32,620 nt of DNA from Mediterranea sp. (in: CFB group bacteria) (GTDB lineage Bacteria > Bacteroidota > Bacteroidia > Bacteroidales > Bacteroidaceae). This document shows positions 1 through 8,238 of the stretch, piece by piece. Made by a program: the position numbers and the translations under genes. Every line of letters starts with the position of its first letter. Within the stretch, counting starts at the first letter, position 1. A model generated the notes under the pieces. That model saw only the letters and a program-made list of their open reading frames with translations, did no database searches and was not told the DNA's origin. The DNA lies in contig JAITSN010000106.1 of assembly GCA_031287715.1 (NCBI GenBank), positions 1 to 32,620 on the forward strand, in the 5' to 3' direction.

Positions 1-1482
1 TTCTCATCCAGCGATATATACGATGGATTAGGCGCCGTATACGACTACGGGCAGATGGGAGTGGAGTTGAAAAACAATATTAAGAAGTATTGGTGGGACA
101 GCATGGTGCTGCTTCACGAAAATATCGTCGGGATCGACTCGGCCATCTTTATGCATCCGACCATCTGGAAGGCTTCGGGACACGTCGATGCGTTCAATGA
201 CCCCCTGATAGATAACAAAGATTCTAAAAAGCGCTACCGTGCAGACGTATTGATCGAAGACCAGTTGGCCAAGTACGACGAAAAGATCGACAAGGAAATA
301 GCCAAGGCGGCCAAAAGATTCGGAGCGTCTTTTGATGAAGCACAATTCCGCTCAACGAACGAACGGGTGCTTGAGAACCAAGGAAAACGCGATGCCCTGC
401 ATGGACGCTTTGCCAAAGCCCTTAACGACGGCGACCTGGAAGAACTGCGCCGGATCATCATAGATGAAGAAATCGTTTGTCCGATCTCCGGAACCAAGAA
501 CTGGACGGAAGTCCGCCAGTTCAACCTGATGTTCTCAACAGAAATGGGATCGACAGCCGATGGCGCAATGAAAGTCTATCTCCGTCCGGAAACAGCCCAG
601 GGTATTTTCGTAAACTACCTGAACGTACAGAAAACCGGCCGCATGAAGATACCCTTCGGCATTGCGCAGATCGGTAAGGCATTCCGCAACGAGATCGTTG
701 CCCGTCAATTCATTTTCCGTATGCGTGAGTTCGAACAGATGGAAATGCAATTCTTTGTACGTCCGGGTTCCGAATTGGAATGGTTCCAAGAGTGGAAAGA
801 GCTACGCTTGAAATGGCATAAAGCCCTTGGGTTTGGCGACAACTACTATCGTTACCATGACCACGATAAGCTGGCCCATTATGCAAACGCCGCTACGGAT
901 ATTGAATTCCTGATGCCATTCGGTTTCAAAGAAGTGGAAGGTATCCACTCACGTACCGACTTCGACCTTAGCCAGCACGAAAAATATTCAGGTAAGAGCA
1001 TTAAATACTTCGACCCGGAGCTAAACGAGTCATACACTCCGTATGTCGTTGAAACAAGCATCGGAGTGGATCGTATGTTTCTCAGCGTTCTTTCGGCTTC
1101 CTACTGTGAAGAGGCGCTGGAAAACGGTGAAACGCGTGTTGTGCTGAAACTCCCTGCACCATTGGCGCCGGTCAAGCTGGCCGTTATGCCGTTGGTGAAG
1201 AAAGACGGCTTGCCCGAAAAAGCACGCGAAATAGTGGATACATTGAAATTCCGCTTCCACTGCCAATACGACGAAAAAGACAGTATCGGCAAACGCTACC
1301 GCCGGCAGGATGCCATCGGTACTCCGTACTGCATCACAGTAGACCATCAGTCATTGGAAGACAACTGCGTGACCTTGCGTAACCGCGATACCATGCAACA
1401 GGAACGCGTTGCGATCGCCGGGCTGGATCATATCATTGCCGACAGGGTAAGCATCACCGGCATATTGAAGAAACTAATATAA
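1..1482 (+). CDS. glyS: Glycyl-tRNA synthetase (5'-truncated by the window edge)
   Basis: Class II glycyl-tRNA synthetase of the single-chain dimeric type, which charges tRNA-Gly in the cytoplasm. The frame is open from base 1, and the residues before the first ATG (position 55) read SSDIYDGLGAVYDYG, the conserved N-terminal family segment, so the true start lies outside the window. I estimate that only about 20 residues are missing. Class II signatures are visible: the FRNEI/F.FRMREFEQ motif 2 region near 680-750, YTPYVVETSIGVDRMFL (motif 3) near 1040-1085, and a C-terminal anticodon-binding domain (LAPVKLAVMPLVKK onward). The gene reads directly into a lipoprotein gene 9 bp downstream, so cotranscription is likely. 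Identity is secure. Confidence 0.97.
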   Translation, partial: FSSSDIYDGLGAVYDYGQMGVELKNNIKKYWWDSMVLLHENIVGIDSAIFMHPTIWKASGHVDAFNDPLIDNKDSKKRYRADVLIEDQLAKYDEKIDKEIAKAAKRFGASFDEAQFRSTNERVLENQGKRDALHGRFAKALNDGDLEELRRIIIDEEIVCPISGTKNWTEVRQFNLMFSTEMGSTADGAMKVYLRPETAQGIFVNYLNVQKTGRMKIPFGIAQIGKAFRNEIVARQFIFRMREFEQMEMQFFVRPGSELEWFQEWKELRLKWHKALGFGDNYYRYHDHDKLAHYANAATDIEFLMPFGFKEVEGIHSRTDFDLSQHEKYSGKSIKYFDPELNESYTPYVVETSIGVDRMFLSVLSASYCEEALENGETRVVLKLPAPLAPVKLAVMPLVKKDGLPEKAREIVDTLKFRFHCQYDEKDSIGKRYRRQDAIGTPYCITVDHQSLEDNCVTLRNRDTMQQERVAIAGLDHIIADRVSITGILKKLI

Positions 1483-1491
1483 AAACTGCAT

Positions 1492-2103
1492 ATGATTAAA
1501 AAGTTATATCTACTGCCGGTAATCCTGTTCGCTTTATCTTTTGCGGCATGTGACGAGTCGGAAGAAGTAAGTAAGTATGCCAATTGGCAGGAGCGCAATG
1601 AAGCCTTTATGGATTCATTGGCGCAGGTCTATGAAGGGCAAGCCGCCGAACCAAGGCTATTCCGGGTTGAAGACCAAAGGAATAAAGGCGCTTATGTCTA
1701 TTACAAGGTCATACATGAAGGCGATAAAACCATTGACCCTCCTTTCTACACGAGCACGGTATCCATGTTCTATAGAGGGATGTATCTCAACGAAGAGATA
1801 TTCTCCATGGCCGAAGCCCCCGAATATCTTGTCACCAAGCTATATGCTGAAAACGGAATAGACATCTTCGACAAGAATTTCAGCGGAGATGATCCCGGAG
1901 ACTTTGACAGCCCTTCTACCTTTGGCGTGAGCCAGGTAATAACCGGTTGGACGGAAATATTGCAGCTCATGCGACCGGGCGACCGCTTTGAAGTATATGT
2001 CCCTTATGAAAGCGGATACGGCACAACCGTTTCCTCTTCCGGAACCCTGGCTTATTCTACGTTGATCTTCGATATGAAGATGGAGCGTATAGTAGAATAT
2101 TAA
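1492..2103 (+). CDS. FKBP-type peptidyl-prolyl cis-trans isomerase, lipoprotein
   Basis: A 203-aa predicted lipoprotein with a basic N-terminus, a hydrophobic stretch and a lipobox ending at Cys20 (F-A-A-C), so it is probably anchored in the periplasmic or outer membrane. The C-terminal half resembles an FKBP fold: VITGWTEILQLMRPGDR and VPYESGYG, then a closing strand ending MERIVEY, as in Bacteroidales FKBP-like lipoproteins. The expected role is proline isomerisation or chaperoning of exported proteins. The segment between the lipobox and the FKBP core is poorly conserved-looking and acidic. It sits 9 bp after glyS and 9 bp before ahcY, which suggests one operon. Activity is inferred; some family members have degenerate active sites. 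Confidence 0.85.
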   Translation: MIKKLYLLPVILFALSFAACDESEEVSKYANWQERNEAFMDSLAQVYEGQAAEPRLFRVEDQRNKGAYVYYKVIHEGDKTIDPPFYTSTVSMFYRGMYLNEEIFSMAEAPEYLVTKLYAENGIDIFDKNFSGDDPGDFDSPSTFGVSQVITGWTEILQLMRPGDRFEVYVPYESGYGTTVSSSGTLAYSTLIFDMKMERIVEY

Positions 2104-2112
2104 ATTTATCTT

Positions 2113-3531
2113 ATGTCTATATCATTATTCTCTGAACTGCCCTGCAAAGTGGCAGACATTACGCTTGCCGGCTTCGGCCGGAAGGAAATCGATCTGGCGG
2201 AAAAAGAAATGCCCGGCCTTATGGCTCTTCGCCAAAAGTATGGAAAGTCAAAACCCCTGAAAGGCGCCCGCATCATGGGATCGCTGCACATGACCATCCA
2301 GACGGCCGTGCTTATTGAAACCCTGGTAGCATTGGGGGCCGAAGTGCGCTGGTGCTCATGCAATATTTACTCTACCCAGGACCATGCCGCTGCCGCAATT
2401 GCCGCAGCGGGCATTGCCGTATTTGCCTGGAAGGGCGAAACGCTGGAAGAATACTGGTGGTGCACGCTGCAAGCACTTAACTTCGCCGGCGGCAAAGGCC
2501 CCAACGTCATTGTTGACGACGGAGGCGATGCAACCATGCTGATCCATACAGGCTATGAAGCGGAAGAAAACGCTGCAATCCTCGACAAACCGGCTTCAGC
2601 CGAAGATGAGACAGAGCTGAACAAGATACTTAAACGGGTACTGGCCGGGGATAAAGACCGTTGGCACCGTGTTGTGCCCGAAATACGCGGCGTTTCGGAA
2701 GAAACGACAACAGGCGTCCACCGTTTATACCAAATGCAGAAAGAAGGCAGGCTGTTATTCCCTGCATACAATGTAAACGACTCGGTAACCAAGTCGAAGT
2801 TCGACAACCTGTATGGCTGCCGCGAATCGCTGGCCGACGGCATCAAACGCGCCACAGATGTTATGATTGCCGGCAAGGTCGTAGTGGTTTGCGGATACGG
2901 CGACGTGGGCAAAGGCTGTGCACACTCCATGCGCTCGTACGGCGCCCGTGTGATGGTGACCGAGATTGATCCGATCTGCGCACTGCAAGCTGCGATGGAA
3001 GGCTTTGAAGTCGTAACCATGGACGACGCGTGCAGCGAAGGCAACATCTTCGTCACGACCACCGGAAACATTGATATTATCTGCATCGGGCACATGGAGA
3101 AGATGAAAGATCAATCTATCGTTTGCAACATCGGCCACTTCGACAACGAAATACAGGTAGACGCCTTGAAAAACTACCCGGGCATCAACCGTGTAAACAT
3201 CAAACCGCAGGTAGACCGTTATTTCTTCCCCGGCGGGCATTCTATCATCCTGCTGGCCGACGGCCGCTTAGTGAATTTGGGATGTGCAACCGGACACCCG
3301 TCGTTCGTGATGAGCAACTCTTTCACCAACCAGACCTTAGCACAGATCGAGCTGTACGGCAAAGATCATGCAACCAACGTATACCGTTTGCCTAAGCACC
3401 TGGACGAAGAAGTTGCCCGCCTGCACCTGGAAAAGATCGGGGTGAAACTGACAAGGCTGACGCCCGAACAAGCCGGATACATCGGCGTGCACCCTGACGG
3501 CCCTTACAAGGCGGAGTATTACAGATATTAA
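2113..3531 (+). CDS. ahcY: Adenosylhomocysteinase (S-adenosyl-L-homocysteine hydrolase)
   Basis: NAD-dependent hydrolysis of S-adenosylhomocysteine to adenosine and homocysteine, which recycles the methylation by-product in the cytoplasm. At 472 aa it is the usual length of the long bacterial form. Visible signatures include [16 protein letters not shown], the [14 protein letters not shown] segment, and the NAD-binding motif GYGDVGKG at residues 261-268. The C-terminus ends [12 protein letters not shown], typical of the family, whose terminal Lys/Tyr contact the cofactor of the neighbouring subunit. The start ATG lies 9 bp after the FKBP gene. No separate promoter is evident, so it is probably read with the glyS operon. 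Confidence 0.98.
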   Translation: MSISLFSELPCKVADITLAGFGRKEIDLAEKEMPGLMALRQKYGKSKPLKGARIMGSLHMTIQTAVLIETLVALGAEVRWCSCNIYSTQDHAAAAIAAAGIAVFAWKGETLEEYWWCTLQALNFAGGKGPNVIVDDGGDATMLIHTGYEAEENAAILDKPASAEDETELNKILKRVLAGDKDRWHRVVPEIRGVSEETTTGVHRLYQMQKEGRLLFPAYNVNDSVTKSKFDNLYGCRESLADGIKRATDVMIAGKVVVVCGYGDVGKGCAHSMRSYGARVMVTEIDPICALQAAMEGFEVVTMDDACSEGNIFVTTTGNIDIICIGHMEKMKDQSIVCNIGHFDNEIQVDALKNYPGINRVNIKPQVDRYFFPGGHSIILLADGRLVNLGCATGHPSFVMSNSFTNQTLAQIELYGKDHATNVYRLPKHLDEEVARLHLEKIGVKLTRLTPEQAGYIGVHPDGPYKAEYYRY

Positions 3532-3541
3532 CCGGCCGGTC

Positions 3542-6055
3542 ATGAAAAAAATTCTTCCCGACATCATCGCCATCCTGGTTTTCATCCTTATTTCCTATGT
3601 GTACTTCTTCCCTGCGGTAGCAGAGGGGCGTATTTTGTTTCAGCACGACACGGTAGCCGGTGTAGGCGCCGGTCAGGAAGCAAAAGAATACTATGAACAG
3701 AACGGCGAGCGCACGCGCTGGACCAACTCCATCTTTGGCGGTATGCCCACGTACCAAATCTCACCCAGCTACGACTCTACACAGCCGCTATCGTTTATAG
3801 AAAAGGCATACCACCTGTTCCTGCCCGGCTATGTGTGGTACATATTCGTCCTGATGCTTGGGTTCTATATCCTGTTGCGGGCCTTTGGCGCATCGGTCTG
3901 GCTCTCCATGCTGGGAGGCATCATTTGGGCGTTCTCTTCCTATTTCTTTATCCTTATCTCCGCCCAGCACATCTGGAAATTGGTCACACTGGCATATATC
4001 CCGCCAACCATAGCCGGCATCGTATTGGTCTATCGCAAGAAATACCTGCCGGGCGCCGTGGTCACGGCATTGTTCATCGCGTTGCAAATCATGTCGAACC
4101 ATGTGCAGATGACCTATTACTTCCTGTTTGTTATCCTGTTCATGGTGATTGCTTTCTTTGTGGAGGCATACCAAAAGAAAGAACTGCCCCACTTCTTTAA
4201 AGCCTGCGCCGTTTTGGCCGCAGCCGGAATAATCGGCATTTCAACCAACCTGTCCAACCTCTATCATACGTACCGGTACAGCAAGGAAACCATGCGCGGC
4301 CAAAGCGAACTGAAACAGGAAGGGGCGGCACAGCAAACAAGCAGCGGATTAAGCAAGGATTACATTACGCATTGGAGCTATGGCACCGGCGAAACATTCA
4401 CCCTGTTCATACCCAACACCAAAGGCGGAGCTTCCGTACCCATAAGCCACAACAAAAAGGCGATGGAAAAGGCAAACCCGATGTATTCGGGGCTGTACTC
4501 GCAGCTCACCCAATATTGGGGCGACCAACCCGGCACCTCCGGGCCGGTTTACGCCGGCGCATTCGTCGTTATGCTGTTTGTCCTGGGGCTATTCATCGTC
4601 AAGGGGCCGATGAAATGGGCGTTAGCGGCAGCCACCGCGCTGTCGGTACTGCTTTCGTGGGGAAAGAACTTTATGGGACTGACGGACATCTTCATCGACT
4701 ACGTCCCGATGTACAGTAAATTCCGCGCCGTATCGTCCATCCTGGTTATCGCAGAGTTTACAATTCCCCTGCTGGCCGTTTTGGCCCTCAAAGAGATATT
4801 CGAAAAGCCGCGGCTATTGAAAGAACAGGCCCGTCCCTTCTATATCAGTTTCGGGCTGACGGCGGGCATCGCCCTGCTCTTTGCCGTAGCGCCACGGCTG
4901 TTCTTTTCATCGTTCATTCCCGAAGCAGAACTGTTGGCCCTGCAAAAAGGCCTGCCCGCCGAACACCTGGCGCCCGTTATCGCCAACTTGGAAGACGTGC
5001 GCATACACCTGTTTGCATCCGACGCCTGGAGGAGCTTTTTCATCATTGCAGCCGGAACCCTCCTCCTGCTGTTATACAGATCGGGCAAGCTGAAAACCAC
5101 CTGGACGGTTGGCGCCATTGCCGCCCTATGCCTCTTTGACATGTGGCAGGTCAACAAACGCTATCTGTTCGACGACCAGTTTATTCCCGCCACGCAGAAA
5201 ATGGACACCTTCAAACCGACCGAGGCAGACAAGATCATCCTGAAAGACCAATCGCCGGATTACCGCGTGCTAAACCTGTCTACCAGCCCCTTCAGCGAGA
5301 ACCAGACCTCCTACCTGCATAAGAACGTGGCCGGCTACCATGCAGCCAAACTGCGCCGCTACCAGGATATGATCGACCGCTACATCGGGAAAGAAATACA
5401 AACCGTAGCCGGCGAGATAGCGAAAGCCGGCGGTAGCCTGGCTGGGGCCGATCCAAGCGGATTCCCCGTACTGAACATGCTCAACACCAAGTACATCATC
5501 ATGCCGGCAGGCGACGGGCAGGTTGTTCCCGTGCAAAACCCGCACGTGCTTGGCAACGCCTGGTTCGTGGGAAACGTGAAGTACGTCAACAATGCAAACG
5601 AAGAAATCGACGCCCTGAAAGATGTTCAACTAACGGAAACCGCCGTAGTAGACCGCCGCTTTAAAGACATATTGAATAGCGCCGGGCAAACGCCCCGAGA
5701 TTCGCTTTCCCACGTGCGTATAACCGGCTACCGGCCCAACCATCTGGTGTACAAAAGCGCATCGGGGAATGGCGGCATAGCCGTCTTCTCGGAAATATAC
5801 TACCCGGGATGGAAAGCCACCATCGACGGGCAGCCGGCAGAAATAGGGCGCGCCAACTACATCCTGCGCGCCATGGACATCCCCGCAGGAGAACACACCA
5901 TCGAGATGCACTTTGACCCTGACAGCCTGAAAGTGACGGAAGGAATAGCATACGGCGCATTAACACTGCTGCTAACAGGAATGATCGTGCTGCTCGCCGC
6001 CCTGCTCAAGAACAGAAAGATCTTAAAAATTAAACGATATGAAAGAAGAAATTGA
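3542..6055 (+). CDS. YfhO family polytopic membrane protein
   Basis: An 837-aa integral membrane protein of the YfhO family, common in Bacteroidota and Firmicutes. Many hydrophobic segments fill residues 1-520, beginning with IIAILVFILISYVYFFP. A large soluble domain follows, then a last membrane helix (YGALTLLLTGMIVLLAALL) and a basic tail. The C-terminal soluble part contains the family-type stretch FSEIYYPGWKATIDG. In Firmicutes, YfhO proteins act in glycosylation of lipoteichoic acid or related polymers; here a GT-C-like glycosyltransferase role in the envelope is inference. It starts 10 bp after ahcY and its 3' end overlaps the next gene by 17 bp. Confidence 0.9.
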   Translation: MKKILPDIIAILVFILISYVYFFPAVAEGRILFQHDTVAGVGAGQEAKEYYEQNGERTRWTNSIFGGMPTYQISPSYDSTQPLSFIEKAYHLFLPGYVWYIFVLMLGFYILLRAFGASVWLSMLGGIIWAFSSYFFILISAQHIWKLVTLAYIPPTIAGIVLVYRKKYLPGAVVTALFIALQIMSNHVQMTYYFLFVILFMVIAFFVEAYQKKELPHFFKACAVLAAAGIIGISTNLSNLYHTYRYSKETMRGQSELKQEGAAQQTSSGLSKDYITHWSYGTGETFTLFIPNTKGGASVPISHNKKAMEKANPMYSGLYSQLTQYWGDQPGTSGPVYAGAFVVMLFVLGLFIVKGPMKWALAAATALSVLLSWGKNFMGLTDIFIDYVPMYSKFRAVSSILVIAEFTIPLLAVLALKEIFEKPRLLKEQARPFYISFGLTAGIALLFAVAPRLFFSSFIPEAELLALQKGLPAEHLAPVIANLEDVRIHLFASDAWRSFFIIAAGTLLLLLYRSGKLKTTWTVGAIAALCLFDMWQVNKRYLFDDQFIPATQKMDTFKPTEADKIILKDQSPDYRVLNLSTSPFSENQTSYLHKNVAGYHAAKLRRYQDMIDRYIGKEIQTVAGEIAKAGGSLAGADPSGFPVLNMLNTKYIIMPAGDGQVVPVQNPHVLGNAWFVGNVKYVNNANEEIDALKDVQLTETAVVDRRFKDILNSAGQTPRDSLSHVRITGYRPNHLVYKSASGNGGIAVFSEIYYPGWKATIDGQPAEIGRANYILRAMDIPAGEHTIEMHFDPDSLKVTEGIAYGALTLLLTGMIVLLAALLKNRKILKIKRYERRN

Positions 6056-6428
6056 CAGATTGAATACACTTTTAACAGAAGCTAAAACGAGTGCGGAAAG
6101 AAATGCGGCTACCGCGGAATTGGATGCACTTATAAAAAAGGACATGGGCGCGTTTGCACAAGGGCTGCTGGATTGCATAGAGGATAGCAACCGGAAGCAT
6201 CTGAATGAATTGCCATTGAAGAAAAAAATGGAATTAATATTGCCGTTCCTATCGGTATCGACGCTGACCAGAACGTATTTTCAAAAGTCGCCCCAATGGT
6301 TTTATCACAAGCTGTACGGACATATAGTAAACGGTAATCCTGAGAGCTTTAACCAAGCGGAATTGAAGATATTAGCGGAGGCGCTAAAGGATATAAGTAA
6401 TAAAATAGGCTCGATCAATGTTCTTTAA
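6039..6428 (+). CDS. DUF5053 family protein
   Basis: A 129-aa protein matching my memory of the Bacteroidota family DUF5053: a charged helical N-terminus (KEEIDRLNTLLTEAKT), a central SVSTLTRTYFQKSPQWFYHK segment and a C-terminal LKDISNKIGSI helix. The family has no established function. The centre resembles a helix-turn-helix (STLTRTYFQKSPQWFYHKLYG), so DNA binding is possible but unproven. The ATG lies within the last 17 bp of the YfhO gene in another frame, so translational coupling is likely. Its sequence is visibly A-rich compared with the GC-rich YfhO and ahcY genes, which would fit later acquisition. A strong terminator follows 44 bp after the stop. Confidence 0.8.
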   Translation: MKEEIDRLNTLLTEAKTSAERNAATAELDALIKKDMGAFAQGLLDCIEDSNRKHLNELPLKKKMELILPFLSVSTLTRTYFQKSPQWFYHKLYGHIVNGNPESFNQAELKILAEALKDISNKIGSINVL

Positions 6429-6472
6429 ATATTTAGTTTTTTGGTGAAAATCCTGCTTGAGTCGTGCAGGTG

Positions 6473-6502
6473 AGGCCCCGCCGTAATAGCGGGGCCTTTT
6501 TT
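6473..6502 (+). terminator. Rho-independent terminator of the glyS-ahcY-yfhO-DUF5053 cluster
   Basis: Perfect 9-bp GC-rich stem AGGCCCCGC (6473-6481) / GCGGGGCCT (6489-6497) with a 7-nt loop and a T run to 6502. It lies 44 bp after the DUF5053 stop and marks the end of the left operon. Confidence 0.9.
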
Positions 6503-6516
6503 GTGGTTCACATTGG

Positions 6517-6596
6517 CAATTTACCATTGACCATTGACAATTTACCATTTAATACCGGCATTAAATGGTAAATTGTCAATGGTAAATGGTAAATGG
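6517..6596. repeat. Long inverted repeat built from heptamer-like units
   Basis: Left arm 6517-6553 and right arm 6560-6596 (37 nt each) are complementary at 35 of 37 positions around the centre ACCGGC (6554-6559). Both arms are made of ACCATTT / ACCATTG / GACAATT-type 7-nt units, or their complements (AATGGTA). The repeat lies between the terminator of the left operon and the 3' end of the convergent DUF6261 gene. It would form a very long, A/T-rich cruciform or RNA hairpin. Related units recur near 8010-8265, 26400-26440, 32264-32306 and 32472-32492. Confidence 0.85.
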
Positions 6597-6600
6597 TAAA

Positions 6601-7353
6601 TTATCCATTGTCAATTGTTGAAGTTGATTGGTGGTGGGTGGTCAGATGCTGTAAGCTCTTGAGCGCTCCGCTGATCTCCATGATGGTGTGTTCAAATGTG
6701 GCAACGATCTCTCCGGTGGCTTCGGCATAGTGCGAAGGGATGGCGGAGTAGAGCAGGAAGCGGAGTTGTTTTTCGAGCTTCCTTCGCGTGGCGGTGGCAT
6801 TGCCCAGCAGTCGGCGGTATATCTCTTCCTGGCCGCGTGACGCTAATATTTCGTTGGCAGAGTCCGCCAATGCGGAGATTTCATCTACAAGATCTTTCAG
6901 TCCGATCCGCGTCAGGTGCGGCAGGTTGGCGGATTTATGCAAGACGTTGGCCATCTCTATGCCGTAGGCGGCAAGGGTGGACTGCGCGTCGTGGTGCAAG
7001 TTTTTCAGACAGGGATGCACCACGTTCTCCACTATCTTTGCACTTTCGAGGCGTTCCCCTTCCGCTTCGCCCAATATCCCCTTGAGGATGCTCTTGAAGG
7101 CGATCATTTTCCGTCGTACTTTGGCAATAGTTTCCGTCAGCTTTTCTGTTTGCAGCAGGACAGGGTTGCGTTGGAAGATTTTGGATAGTCTGTCAAGCGT
7201 TTCCCTGGCCTGACCGTATGACTTGCTAACGCCAAGGGTCTGTGCCAGCTCGGGCGTCAATTTATCAATAAGGACAAGACGCCCCAGATCTAAAAATGCG
7301 GAGAGTTTCAAACGATAAAACCCAAAAAAGAGAACGAAGATCTTTTCCATCAT
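6601..7353 (-). CDS. DUF6261 family protein
   Basis: A 250-aa, almost wholly alpha-helical protein that I recognise as a Bacteroidota DUF6261-type protein (FYRLKLSAFLDLGRLVLID at the N-terminus, then ELAQTLGVSKSYGQARETL). No function is established. The middle holds a long charged helix (TETIAKVRRKMIAFKSILKG) and a segment with HPCLKNLHHDAQSTLAAYG; I see no signal peptide, no catalytic motif and no clear DNA-binding motif. The last residues (STIDNG) are encoded by the flanking ATTGTCA-type repeat, and the stop codon is also inside it. The region 5' of the gene is the 41-bp tandem array, which starts 77 bp upstream of the ATG. Two adjacent Met codons make the exact start uncertain by one residue. 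Confidence 0.75.
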   Translation of the reverse strand: MMEKIFVLFFGFYRLKLSAFLDLGRLVLIDKLTPELAQTLGVSKSYGQARETLDRLSKIFQRNPVLLQTEKLTETIAKVRRKMIAFKSILKGILGEAEGERLESAKIVENVVHPCLKNLHHDAQSTLAAYGIEMANVLHKSANLPHLTRIGLKDLVDEISALADSANEILASRGQEEIYRRLLGNATATRRKLEKQLRFLLYSAIPSHYAEATGEIVATFEHTIMEISGALKSLQHLTTHHQSTSTIDNG

Positions 7354-7430
7354 ATGTATTGAGGTATTTTATAATTTATGTAAACGTAGACATTAATATT
7401 TATATCTTCAAATCTTTTTATAAGAAAAAT

Positions 7431-7922
7431 AAAAAATTCTAAGACTTGTCTGCAACGCATATGACGCTTCGAAAAAATTCTAAACCTTATCTGTGTTTAA
7501 AATGATGCTTCGAAAAAATTCTAAGACTCGTCTGCAACGCATATGGAGCTTTGAAAAAATTCTAAGACTTGTATGCAACGCATATGACGCTTCGAAAAAA
7601 TTCTAAGACTTGTCTGCAACGCATATGACGCTTCGAAAAAATTCTAAGACTTATCTGCAACGCATATGATGCTTCGAAAAAATTCTAAGACTTGTATGCA
7701 ACGCATATAATGCTTTGAAAAAATTCTAAGACTTGTATGCAATGCATATGGAGCTTTGAAAAAATTCTAAGACTTGTATGCAATGCATATGGAGCTTTGA
7801 AAAAATTCTAAGACTTATATGCAACGCATATAATGCTTCGAAAAAATTCTAAGACTTGTATGCAACACATATGACGCTTCGAAAAAATTCTAAGACTTGT
7901 ATGCAATGCATATGATGCTTCG
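7431..7922. repeat. Tandem array of twelve 41-bp units upstream of DUF6261
   Basis: Twelve head-to-tail units of exactly 41 bp with no insertion or deletion. Each begins AAAAAATTCTAA and ends GCTTCG or GCTTTG. Boundaries fall at 7431, 7472, 7513, 7554, 7595, 7636, 7677, 7718, 7759, 7800, 7841 and 7882; the array dissolves at 7923. Unit 2 (7472-7512) is the most diverged. Units 8 and 9 are identical, and units 1 and 5 are identical. Variation concentrates at unit positions 18, 20, 26-27 and 33-36, and at 40. Most units contain the dyad TATGC-AAY-GCATA (positions 19-31), plus the palindromes CATATG and TTCGAA (across the junction). Frequent TAA codons and a length not divisible by 3 argue against coding. 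Confidence 0.97.
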
Positions 7923-8043
7923 AAAAAAGTATTTATCTAATACAAGCCTTAAAATGGCGTTTATGAATTTTTTTCTCTCTTCATCTGTGCTTTAAACGGT
8001 ACAGCCATTTATCATTTAATACCGGTATAAATGGTAAACGATA

Positions 8044-8176
8044 AATGGTAAGTAGTAGGAGACAAATGGTAGAAGGTAAGTGGTAGGAGACAAATGGTAG
8101 AAGGTAAGTGATAAATAGTAGATGGTAAGTAGTAGATGGTAGAAGGTAAATGGTAAATGGTAGATGGTAAATGATA
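8044..8176. repeat. Degenerate 7-bp-period tandem repeat (consensus AATGGTA)
   Basis: Nineteen consecutive 7-mers in perfect register: AATGGTA, AGTAGTA, GGAGACA, AATGGTA, GAAGGTA, AGTGGTA and so on to AATGATA. A triplet of units (GGAGACA-AATGGTA-GAAGGTA) occurs twice, showing higher-order duplication. It is preceded near 8010-8040 by an imperfect inverted repeat centred on ACCGGT, and followed by a hairpin at the nagB 3' end. The open frame across it on the minus strand only translates the repeat (YHLPSTI-like units) and is not a gene. Confidence 0.92.
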
Positions 8177-8197
8177 AGATGGTTGATAATAAACGAA

Positions 8198-8237
8198 GAA
8201 CCCCCCTGAACGTTTTGTGAATTGTTCAGGGGGGTTC
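8198..8237 (-). terminator. Strong hairpin terminator after nagB
   Basis: Perfect 14-bp stem GAACCCCCCTGAAC (8198-8211) / GTTCAGGGGGGTTC (8224-8237) with a 12-nt loop, 25 bp beyond the nagB stop. On the minus strand the stem is followed by TTCGTTTATT, a weak U-rich tract. Its position and strength indicate a terminator for the nagB operon. Confidence 0.8.
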
Positions 8238-8238
8238 A

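Noticed and set aside
7431..7922. CRISPR array
   Set aside because: The whole 41-bp unit repeats with scattered substitutions; there is no alternation of constant repeats with unique spacers, and no cas genes.
7431..7922. Iteron-type replication origin
   Set aside because: No replication initiator gene, DnaA boxes or plasmid features nearby, and the context is chromosomal.
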